Positions 9,413 to 20,423 of a stretch of DNA of 64,000 nt are shown in pieces. The stretch's first letter is position 1. The number at the start of each line of letters is the position of its first letter. The stretch spans positions 95,026 through 159,025 of the forward strand of contig JAHLJZ010000055.1 of assembly GCA_025602915.1 (NCBI GenBank). The letters run 5' to 3'. The notes under the pieces are model-generated. The model made no database searches and was not told the DNA's origin. It was given only the letters and a program-made list of their open reading frames with translations. A program made the translations under genes and the position numbers. Origin of the DNA: Paraphysoderma sedebokerense. Lineage: Eukaryota > Blastocladiomycota > Physodermatomycetes > Physodermatales > Physodermataceae.

Positions 9413-11206
9413 TCAAACGGTTTCGAAATAAATCTCCTCCAGCATTCCTTGATTCCTCGAAGACTCTTCTTGATCTTCAGTGGCCTCGCGTCTATCCCAG
9501 TTAGTATAGCTCGGAGTATTACCACTAGATCTATACCCATATGTATCATTATAGCTCGTCATTTGGTTGTGATAACTTCTGAATGGAGAATAGTTGAAGT
9601 AGTCCACATGGTATGAGTTATTTTGATTTTTACTGCTTCCACTGTGATTTCGTTTCGAACTCCACCCAAGTTTTGATTTCGGTTTAGTGTATGATAATTC
9701 GGTATCAGAAGTTTGATTGTGAATATCACCTTGTGCATATTCAACAGGCGAAGAACATGAACGCAAGTAAGCGTCCTTGGAAGAATGACGCGATGGGATG
9801 GGAGTAGAAGGCGTTTGCGGTAATGGAGACTGAGGACGCCCCAAAGGTTGAGAAGGAGTTGGAGAACGGAGCGGAATGGAAAGTGGTGGCGGAGAAGTTG
9901 GTTCATGTGTAGGAGTGAGATAGTCTCCGAGGATCGAGGAAATAGAAGGTAAAGATTCATTGGGGGATAACGGCGTTCGGAATTCGTATGAAGGAGATGA
10001 TGGGGTAGAAGGAGGTTCCTCAGGAGACGAAGGGAACGAGGAAGATACAATGGGCGACCCAAACGACTGCGATGTTGGCTGTGGAGTGTGGAAGGTATAT
10101 TGTTGTTCTTCGGGTTTAATGGTCTGCACAGAAGAACCTGTATCCACTGAACCGGGGGAACGGACAACCAAGGTATAACTGGGTTTTACATTTATCGCAC
10201 CACCAAGACTCATCGATGGCTTCTTATTAGATCTGCAAACCGGTTTATCATACGCCGACGAGGGATACGATTTCGACTTGGAAAATTTTGCAAGTATAGA
10301 CTTGGGGCCGATGACGTTCAATTTCATGATAGAATTTCGAGCGTTGCGAGGTCCACGCTTCACTGGGCCACCGTTCGCTACCGACTTGTTTTCGACTGGA
10401 TCTTCGACATGTTGATTATTTGACCGCAATCCTTGTCTAATTGAACATGAATATTGTCAAAAACGTGCACAGTATGAGCAAACATGCAAACGGCCATTTT
10501 CTGCGGAGTAATGCCTTGACCACGAGTCGAGAGGAACGGGTGGTGCAAGAGGGCCGAGGTAGCCAAATAAATTAAATTTTGAAGCAAGTCAAACGACAAC
10601 ATACCTGCGATTTTGGAACCAAATTTGAACAGATCTAGGTGTCATTCCTAACAGTTGGGCCAGTTCCTTCCGAACATTGGCAGTAGGGAATGCAACTTGA
10701 TCAAAGACTTTGTTCAATACTTGTAATTGCCAATCGTTGGCGCGTTTGCGCTTTGGTTTAGGATCATTTGATGAATGAATATCTTCTGTATCTAAATCAG
10801 CGAGATTTATGTTGATAATAACATCCGCTGACTCTGACCCAGATGAGTCCGAGGAGGTACTGGGAGAAGGGGGTGGCGAAGAGCCGTAGACATTTTCCTG
10901 TTGGAACGAGTGGCGGTCCCCGGTCTCTGCAAAATCAGCACTAGTTGGGGATGACGAGGCCGACGAAGCGTTGGAATGATCGGGAGTCGGTAGAGGGGTG
11001 AGAGGGTTTGGAACGGGAGTTGACGGCGGCTGAATTCGGAAATTCTGAGTCGACGCAGAGGATGACCGAGAGGAGTCTGTTGCGGTGGCGGGGAACGAGG
11101 AAGACTTGAGGACCGACCAAGAACCGCCAGCCTTTGAGTGAATTTCTGATATTTTAGCGAGCTGCAAAAGCCCGTTATCGTAAGCTGGGTAATCGGAGGA
11201 GGACAT
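9413..11206 (-). CDS. Homeodomain transcription factor
   Basis: Exons (minus) 11206-10605 and 10436-9413, 541 residues, ATG at 11206. The homeodomain spans ~146-203: a basic arm (KPKRKRAND), then helix 3 with the diagnostic WFQNRR. The 168-nt intron falls exactly in the last Arg codon of NRR, and the frame continues as QGLRSN. There is no three-residue loop extension, so it is a typical rather than TALE homeodomain. Trp48, Phe49, Asn51 and Arg53 equivalents are all present, so DNA binding is expected. The N-terminus is Ser/Pro-rich and acidic. The ~340-residue C-terminus is rich in Pro, Ser, Thr and aromatic residues, without a known domain. Nuclear regulator by family; target genes cannot be inferred. 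A fungal mating-type homeodomain role is possible but there is no partner gene beside it. Confidence 0.88.
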
Positions 11207-13409
11207 CACAGACTCGGAAAGTACGTAACGAGTGTGAAATGAAACAAGTTACGGCTATGAAGCACAATATAGACAAAAAACTGTGGGGTATAAAAGAGGA
11301 GAAGCACTTCTATGGCAAGCGTATCATAGACAACTCCGTTCGAGAGGTAATGAAAAGGAGGTTTGGCAGCAGGAATGAATCCGGAAAAAGGGAACAGTCT
11401 GGGGGTATTTATTATCTGTTTTGCCTGACAGATGTGAGAGCAGAGCAGACATCAATTTTTTCAGCTGAAACAAGAAAGCTGAGGATAACCCATCACCCAG
11501 AATTGCATTGTTCGCCTTCATATTGCGACGGATATGATTAAAACGCAGCGATGAAATTTTTCGGACTTGCTCCTCGTTTCCTCGCAAGACAGATTTGATG
11601 TCTTCCGTTGTTGTCGTGCATTCATGGCACCTTTGTCGGCGAGAGGCAACCAAAGCAAACGACAATAGATGGATGTCGTTCGCCCGACGAAGCACAATTG
11701 ACCAAGCCTCGACGCAACATGGAATGAGTCTCCTTTCTTCCTCCGTTCGGAGAAATGACGTAGGTTTTGCGTATCTGCAATTCTTCGTTGTGATGGCGAG
11801 ATACAACCTCACAATCCGGCATTCTCGGATTACCCTGTATCATAATGCTGTCGTTTTACGGAACAATCACAACGACGCGTTTCCGGGCGCCCGTGTCTGC
11901 CCCGAGGACATTGTCGTCCGTTTTGGAATGACGCTAGATGAAAAGGGATTCCCCCCAAGACCTATCACTAATACTATCAATGTTCTGTTCGCAAGTGTCG
12001 GATAACGTCCATGGCCGCAGGAATGTATGCGCCGCTAATGTTGGTCAAGGGATGCTTTTCTCGCATCTTGATGATCATTGATAGCTCGCTGACTGTTCCT
12101 GGGGCCATGGCAAATTGGCTAATAGTCTAAATCTGAATAGCCTTCACATTGCGGGTATTCTTAAGGATGTTTTAGCAGCCTAATATGTGTTGATTGTTGG
12201 CACGAAACGTCAATTTACACCCGCAGTACACCCGCTCTCGCTGTGTTTCACAAGATTGATAAAGCTATTATTGCCCCCGTTGTGGATACATCAAAGTCAT
12301 CGACCCACTCGTGAACACAACACAACAAGCTGGGCAAATCGCCCGCTGAATGTCTTTATTAGACTTGCACAGGATGGTTGGTTAATTCACGTTTGAAACG
12401 ACAGGCTAGGAAGGAACAACCTTTATGTTTCGAATATTTCAAAAAACGAGTGCAAACAGTCACGTTGACATCAACAACTGCTGCGTCGAACTTAACCGAC
12501 GGATGTAAGATGAGCTTCCTGTTCCGCAGTCCAATCCTGTCAGACGACAAAGTGCCTCAGTTTTCACCTATGGATGCTGTGAGCTGCCAAATTAAGCACT
12601 TTGATCGCTAAGCCCCGACTTGCATTGAATTGGTGATTTTACATAGTTTCTTTTATTTTATTTTTTGGATCAATTTCGCATGCCGCAATGTTAGCCTACA
12701 AAAGAGTTTGGGAAAGAAAGAAAATCAGTTCGCCGGGAAATTTGAACCGTCTGGCTCTTCCCCATCCTCTACTCCGGACCATACACATAATGATCAGGAG
12801 AACACGGGCGATAAATTGGGAAAAATCAGAACCGGATCATGATGTTAGAATGTTCCCTCTGATTAATCCTCAGAGTTTATTATCTTTTGTCTCAGTAGTA
12901 AATTGACCGCCGTTGTATAACAATCAGCACCCTAGAAGTCCACCGGAGTTTGCGCTAATGAGATTGGTAGAACAGTGACATTGTTACGTTCATATCTTAT
13001 CATCCATCTAACTTAATAACAATTTTGACTTTCTTCAAGACATGCAATATTGTCAATGTCTGTCCTAATGAATTCGGTCCGGGCTGGTCCAGAATCAACT
13101 TAAGTGCTTCCTGTGATGCCTTGGCAGACTTAATTGATTCACCAGTCCGGCCGCCCGGCGACGACTGTCCCATTCGCGGTCCCTTGATTTCTGCACGATG
13201 ACGGCAGACCAAGATAAGTTTATATTATATCAGAGTGACGTAATTCATCCAGAATGTTGCGCTAAGCAAAACTTCGCATCTGAAGTCATCAAGACGTATG
13301 GAGTATTGCATTTGCGGTATTGTCGCGATAGCAACTGAACTACAATTGTCCACCGTTCATCTCTTCCTTCGACGTAGGCTGAATTACTAGTGGCCTGTCT
13401 TCGAGATAG
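11207..13409. other. 2.2-kb region without a convincing gene
   Basis: Upstream of the homeobox gene. Open frames on both strands overlap each other (11324-11812 minus, 11595-12005 plus) and none reads like a protein. It may be a long regulatory region of the homeobox gene, or contain diverged or non-coding genes. One possible coding exon is listed separately at 13000-13190. Confidence 0.4.
13000..13190 (-). CDS. Possible 3' exon of a small gene
   Basis: On the minus strand a good acceptor (ATCGTGCAG) at ~13191 is followed by an open, codon-like 63-residue stretch ending in VIKLDG and a stop. It is rich in Gly/Ser/Lys at first (GQSSPGGRTGESIKSA) and then a Leu-rich amphipathic end. A matching first exon should lie in ~13200-13400, but I could not settle one. 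I recognise no family. It may simply be chance. Confidence 0.25.
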
Positions 13410-15512
13410 ATGTGGAAAATGAACTCTCTGAATGTCATCAACTATATTCTCTTGCTATTGGCAAGTCTCTTGAGTGTTACCCTTCAAATACCCAACCGTC
13501 GGGCCACTTCGAAATTGTTCTTCCAATCGCCCGAACAGCAAGCCTTATTCAACTATATCCCTTCGACTGCTAAAGCTCAACCGAATCACAACCATGATAA
13601 GAAAACAAGTTATTGGCCGTTAAACTATTGCGGCGCGGATATGATGGACCCGGTCGAATATAAACCGTTGGTTAGTCGATTCAATTTTGAATCAAATTCC
13701 TTAGGAACGTGCTTCTAAAGAGACGTTGTTTGCTTTGATGCGCTTGTAAGAAAAATGCAGGACTGGTTAATGTACAAATTATCCATCGGCACGGAGGTCA
13801 GTTCGGAATCCAATGAATCATGAAGTAAAAATGCGATCAACAGGTCGATGTTTTCTAACATCACATGAAATTTTCCAGATCGTTCTCCGAATCATGTTTT
13901 ACCTTTCGAAGATGTAACCTGGCACTGCGATACCCACGAAGAGATTGCCTTTTCTTATTCTGCACATTCTCGACCCCACTCGACCACTAAAAAGCATCCA
14001 GCAAAGCGATACTTTACAAATCGTCGTTTACTAACGCCTACACAAGAATTCGGATCAGCGTTTTGGCAAGGCTCATGCGTTCAAGGACAACTGACGGCCA
14101 GAGGAGCCAGACAATTGGAAACGTTGGGAAGTATTATGAGAGAAATATACATCGCGAGAATGCATTTGCTACACGATAAGTATAAGCACGGAAGGAAACA
14201 ATGGTGGGTGAGGAGTACCGATATTTGGTATGTTGCTGCTGTGTTCCTACACAAACACAACAAAGTGATTGTTTATCGTGATACCATTGCAGTGTTTCTC
14301 TCAACAATTTAGACGTCTAACACTTGTACTGTTGTAGGAGAACTAAACAGTCCGCCGAAGCATTTTTTAATGGTCTGTACCCGATTCGCAAGCGTGATAG
14401 TGTTTTCACACTCAACACATACCCATTAGACCTTGAGGTACTTAATTCTATTCGATAAATTCAACCTCTTTTGATTTCTGATAAAAACAAACTCTTGGCT
14501 CCTTTCGCATATCCAGGATATGACAGGCAATAAAGGTCACTGTCCTCGCCTTCAAACTGTCATCAACTCAATTCGTGACACAAAAGAATGGCAGATGTAT
14601 TGGAATGAAAGTCTTGAATTGTGGGAATCTTTGAGCGAAAAATTGGAATTCCAGAAATCCCCGTATTTTCAAGATCAATTGTATTACCCATTGGCTGATG
14701 TATTTAGGACTAGATTATGTCATGGTTTGTTATTTCGCTGGCTTTACGTTCTACCAATTTGTTTCCACTCTATGGTTTGATATTATTCGTCGGGTTTCGC
14801 AGTGTGATTGATTCATTTTCATTCAATTTAGGTCACCCGCTTCCTTGTTCTCGCAAAGACCCAAACAATTGTGTCACCCGAACGGAAGCACTTCAAACCA
14901 TCGCGAATGCAGAAACAGAACTCCATTTGGAAAAATTTGCAACGAATAGTACCCTTGTTTCTCAAAATGTTCGACTCGGTATCGGTGGATTTTTGAAAGA
15001 ATTAATGATTAATATTGAAGGTGGCGTGAAGAATGATGAATCAGATTCTGCGGATGATGATCGGTACGATGACGAATCAAACGAGGAAAAAGATGATACA
15101 AGAGAGGAAAGAAATTGGAGACACAAGAAGAAATTATTTGTGTATAGTGGCCATGACGACACAATAAGTTACCTGTTGGGAGCGTTCGGTGCAAACGAAC
15201 AGTACGTTTTGTTATCTGACTTCGTAATGTCTTGATCGTTTTGGCTTACAGTTGCGTTTTTCTGTCTTGCTCATTCCTAAAAGATGGCCACCTTACGCTT
15301 CTCATATCGTCATCGAACTGTGGCGTCTTCACGATTCAAGACGTGATAGTCGTCAGACATCTTCTGAAAACCATGTCATCCGAATATTATACAACGGTGC
15401 TCCTTTAAATGTAGGATGGTGCGACTTTCAGAATGGCTGCAACCTTGAAACATGGATACAATGGGTGAAAGAAAGAGTTCCTGGGTCTTTGAGAGACGAA
15501 TGTGGGATGTAA
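13410..15512 (+). CDS. Secreted histidine acid phosphatase, 7 exons
   Basis: Exons 13410-13670, 13751-13796, 13879-14227, 14338-14437, 14517-14724, 14832-15201, 15284-15512; 520 residues, all in frame. Clade-2 histidine phosphatases transfer phosphate to an active-site His. Intron 2 splits the catalytic motif: ...IIHRHG before it and DRSP after it restore RHGDRSP. The downstream RSTDIWRTKQSA substrate-loop block and the C-terminal GHDDT proton-donor motif are present, followed by WPPYASHIVIELW, which is typical of the family. The N-terminus (residues ~5-26) is a signal peptide, so the enzyme is secreted or vesicular. An acidic Asp/Glu insert precedes the HDDT region. Alternative splicing of exon 1/2 (13674/13761) and of the last junction (15204/15252) is possible. 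Closest known types are acid phosphatase and 2-phosphoxylose phosphatase; the substrate is unresolved. Confidence 0.88.
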
Positions 15513-15701
15513 TATGTGTCTACAATAGTGCATGTGTGAATGCGTTGAGGATTATCAGGTTCCCTGTTTCTTTGTACAAATCAATCGATGGTGTATATAC
15601 AATATGATTTCAAAATCCGTTTAGCATCCTTTAATCTACCCTTGCGATCCAAATATGTCAGCCTAATCAACACCATGTCTGTCCAAATTTTTTCAACTCT
15701 A

Positions 15702-16726
15702 TCATGCTGCAGAAGAATATCGTTGCCCCGAACCCATTCGGGGATACCAAGTATTAGAATTGGAAACTGTGTACCCAAACTTCTCCATATCTTTCGTCAC
15801 TACATTTACCACAATTTTCACCGTTCCAGAAGATTGAACTCTCGTCACTGTTTGAGTAGACCGGGACTGTGTTAATCAAAACTCAAAGAAATTTAAAGTT
15901 GATACTATTGAATACTTACCTTCCCTTCCCTCGCTTCTGGCAACAAATTTTGAGTCAATAAATTCTGGTAACCGCCCTGTAATCCAGGAAATGAATTGAT
16001 TGAACGGTGATGTCGCGATCGGCACAAACAGAGGTACATAGAGGGTGTGTCTAAAATCAACATTCCCCAGAAGTACAGTAAATCAGTCAGTCAGACTCAG
16101 TTCAAAACATTGTATATTACGTTCAGAGAAGAAATTTCGAAAACATACAATCCGCTCGTAATAGGGAGTCTAACACTCCCATAACCTCTAATCACATCCC
16201 GACCTAATCCGTCTAATCCATACACCGATACCACGATTTGTGGCCATTTAAAGATATTTGTCGATTTAAATGCGATTTCAAGCGGACAGTTCCACACGAT
16301 TGTATCTGGGTGGGTTAACGTCGTAATGGAAGATGTGGAGATTGCGGTACCAAGCGCATGAGAAGGTGACGAGCGGGAAAGTTGAGTGATTGTTTGTTCG
16401 ATTCCCTATGGGTAATCGATTTTTGTTGATACAAAGTGAGATGTATGGGTAGAAGCACTCAACAGAGAAGATAGAATTAATAGGATAATCCAAGTTACCG
16501 AAATCACAGACCAATCCGGGCCATAGACGTAAGACGATTTGCAGTACAAGTTATCGCATCCAGGAATCTAAAATCGACGGAGATATGTCATTAAATCATG
16601 ATGGTATAGACATCAATGTTAGTGTAAACAATCGATAATTTGTGCGTCGCATCACGAAAGAACTTAAATCGTAAGTACATATGCCGATTGAATTTCACCC
16701 GAAACGATGACAGAGAATGTACTCAT
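15702..16726 (-). CDS. B9D1: B9D1, ciliary transition-zone protein
   Basis: Exons (minus) 16726-16679, 16567-16499, 16405-16149, 16050-15920, 15847-15702; 216 residues, all phases consistent. B9D1 is a B9/C2-like domain subunit of the MKS/B9 complex at the base of cilia, where it gates entry to the flagellar compartment. Blocks typical of the family appear in order: [12 protein letters not shown] at the start, [28 protein letters not shown], the hallmark [17 protein letters not shown] plus [18 protein letters not shown], and [12 protein letters not shown] followed by [14 protein letters not shown]. Length matches animal B9D1 (~204). It implies a flagellated stage, i.e. zoospores. Its start faces the peroxiredoxin gene across ~495 bp. 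Confidence 0.94.
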
Positions 16727-17221
16727 TATTGAGATTAGTCTTGTATGAGAGTAGAATTGAAAATAACTATAATTGATGCGGCTATTAACAAATATTTATG
16801 ATTGTGAATAATATCAGAGGGAGCGGCAGATGCGCAATTTGATGTCCACACTTTACAGGGGTGAACATCATCAAATCGGAGTTAATTCAAAAGTACAAAT
16901 GATATTAATTCATGCGCACGAAATCCCAATATGATTTATAATCAACATATCATTACCAATAGCAGTATTCTGGGCCGACTCATCCTAATCATCATCTTGA
17001 TTATTCTCAATGTCAACATTCTGTCATCATCCACGTCTTTTATTTGTCCATTATCATGCGCCTATTGTGGGGCTTGGCTGGCGACCGAACCCGATATATT
17101 TAAACAGACGACATTCCTTCCCATCTAGAACGATAATCTAGTTTCAGTCTATATTGGAATACATCTTATCAACGAAAAGTTACTATCTCTTCACTCTAAA
17201 CCGATTTTCAAAAAGTAAACT
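16727..17221. promoter_or_regulatory. Divergent promoter of B9D1 and peroxiredoxin
   Basis: Head-to-head spacer of 495 bp between two start codons, with no open frame of interest. It must contain both promoters. It includes a TATATTTAAA-like element at ~17095, about 120 bases before the peroxiredoxin ATG. Regulation by flagellar versus oxidative-stress programmes cannot be read from sequence. Confidence 0.5.
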
Positions 17222-18496
17222 ATGTCTGCTCTTCGTCTCGGTTCGCAAGCGCCTAACTTCAAGGCCGACACTACAAAGGGTAGATTGAGAACAACATTCA
17301 ATTCGTTTATCATTTTCTACTATATCGTTATATAATATAATGCCTTCTTGTAAGTTGTATTCTAACCCAAATTTCGTTTGCCCCCGAAATTATCAATAGG
17401 ACCCATCGATTTTCACGACTTTATAGGTTCCTCTTGGGTTATTTTATTCAGTCACCCGGCAGACTACACTCCAGTATGTACCACCGAACTCGGTGCCGTC
17501 GCCAAGTTGTCTGCAGAATTTGAAAAAAGAAATGTCAAATTGATTGGGTTGTCTTGTAACGGATTAAACGGTGAGTCTAATGAGCTCATTTCTCTCATGT
17601 TTCTATTTTGTCTGTAGTGGTGGAATCTTCATGTGATGTGGCATAGCTGGGAGTAGTTGTGTGCAGTTTTAGTGGAATCTAACCTCATGATTTCTTTCTT
17701 GAAATTCAAAGATCACGAAGGCTGGATAACAGACATCGACCGCACTCAACATTGTACTGTCAACTTCCCAATCGTAGGTCTTGTTCGATCTTGTTTACAC
17801 TTCCTCCATATGTTAATCACTAGTATCGATGTTTCGGTTACTCGTTTCTTTTGATGTTACCAGATTGCGGACGAAGACCGAAAAGTTGCAACCCTCTATG
17901 GCATGCTTGACAGTGCTGAACACGATCCGACTAATCTCGACAAGAAAGGTAACTTATTTCCTGCATTAGCTGGGCCCGTAGTCTCTTACTCCAATAGCAA
18001 GACGGTCTATCTAACTTATTTGATATCAACAGGCATCCCTTTCACTGTTCGCAATGTGTTTGTCATCGATCCCAAAAAGAGTATTCGATTGGTAATCTCT
18101 TATCCTGGTATGTTCATCCTTTTTCAACTACTCCATATAGAATCATGTTGTTTGTCTAAACTCTTTGCATCGCTTGTGTGCCATCCTTTATCAGCCACAA
18201 CCGGCCGTAACTTTGACGAAATCCTAAGAGTCGTGGATTCTCTTCAATTAACTGATACCAAACGAGTGACTACACCTGCCAATTGGGTTAGTTATCTTAA
18301 TTCTTCATCTCTCCTTTTCTCCCGATTAAATCTAACTTATAAAACCTACTTCTATTTTGGTTTGCCTCACTATATGAATTAGCGTCCCGGTGATAAGGTT
18401 ATTGTTCATCCGTCCGTAACGAAGGATGAAGCAGAAAAGTTATTCCCGGGTTATGAAACTGTCACTCCTTATCTTAGATTAGCAAAATTAGGATAA
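17222..18496 (+). CDS. PRDX6: 1-Cys peroxiredoxin (PRDX6 type)
   Basis: Exons 17222-17279, 17400-17570, 17712-17773, 17864-17948, 18033-18107, 18195-18286, 18383-18496; 218 residues (the family is ~220). It reduces hydrogen peroxide and lipid hydroperoxides with a single peroxidatic Cys. The active-site block is [14 protein letters not shown] with Cys46. The PRDX6-specific [29 protein letters not shown] and [12 protein letters not shown] stretches and the C-terminal dimer domain ([10 protein letters not shown]) are all present. The PRDX6-type lipase Ser motif is not evident; the peptide around the equivalent position reads FSHPAD. It is probably cytosolic or mitochondrial; there is no clear presequence. 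Six short introns for a 218-residue protein shows how intron-dense this genome is. Firm call. Confidence 0.95.
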
Positions 18497-18880
18497 AGCG
18501 CTGTACATCTTCATGCATCATGATAATTTATGAGACTTGTGGATTTTATATGTGTAAACTATAAGAACATCTGAACAATAACAAGAAAGAAAAAGGAAAC
18601 CGTGCTTCATGAGTATCAAAATCGTAAATGTGTCACGATATGTAAAGTAGGCTTTAAAATAAAACGTTTGATTGGTTTTATGACATCGTATTACACTCAA
18701 AGAAATACAATCGCGCAACACACTAATACATTTATGAGAGTTACAAAAAATCAAGATAGCTGCTTTCAGATACAATGAATCAAAATAAACTAATGGGTGA
18801 AAAGCGTGTATTACGAGCTCTCGGGCTAGGATAACGGCGTGTGGTCAGGTATTGTAGAAAATGGTAAACATTTGTGGGTT
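18497..18880. other. Convergent spacer
   Basis: Tail-to-tail region between the peroxiredoxin and adenylate kinase genes; AT-rich, no gene seen. Confidence 0.5.
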
Positions 18881-19906
<1,026 letters not shown>

Positions 19907-20423
19907 TGATACGGACGACGAATACTATGCAAAAAGAGATGGTTTTGTTCTTGCAAAGATATAAGAGATGCGAGAGAGGAGGAATGCTGAGCCAAGGAGT
20001 AAACAAACAAATTTCAACCACGCTTGAAAAAGGGAATGGTGTCTTTTGGACAATACAATAGCTGATTCTTTATGATGAAAAAAAAGAAACTGTCGACGTT
20101 GGTTTTTTTGATAATTATGGTTGATAATATACACAAATGTCACAATCGGCAAGATTCAGTTATTGCTTATTGTATACAGAATTAAGCGATTTGCATTCAA
20201 ATGCATCAACAACACATACAGTTAACTTTACTATTCATATACTTATTTTACAAGTCAATGATCATATGACAAATGAGTGATAGGGAAGTAATAATAGTGA
20301 TAATAATAATCGTAAATTTGTCCAGATAAAACGCGCCTTCGTCTTCCGTTCCCTCTCCATCCATTCCCTCTTCTCCAAAGGGACGATTCAAGAAAGAACT
20401 CTACACAGCACAGTTGAGTTAGA
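19907..20423. promoter_or_regulatory. Divergent promoter of adenylate kinase and RAD52
   Basis: Head-to-head spacer of 517 bp, very AT-rich. It contains an imperfect TAA/TGA triplet run at ~20290-20310 (TAATAATAGTGATAATAATA). No coding content. Confidence 0.55.

Noticed and set aside
9559-10167. 202-codon alternate minus-strand frame in the homeobox gene
   Set aside because: Out of frame with the homeodomain continuation; His/Leu-rich composition arises from reading Ser/Pro codons shifted.
11324-12005. Overlapping frames on both strands of 130-160 codons
   Set aside because: Neither shows family features, a good start context or splicing; they exclude one another.
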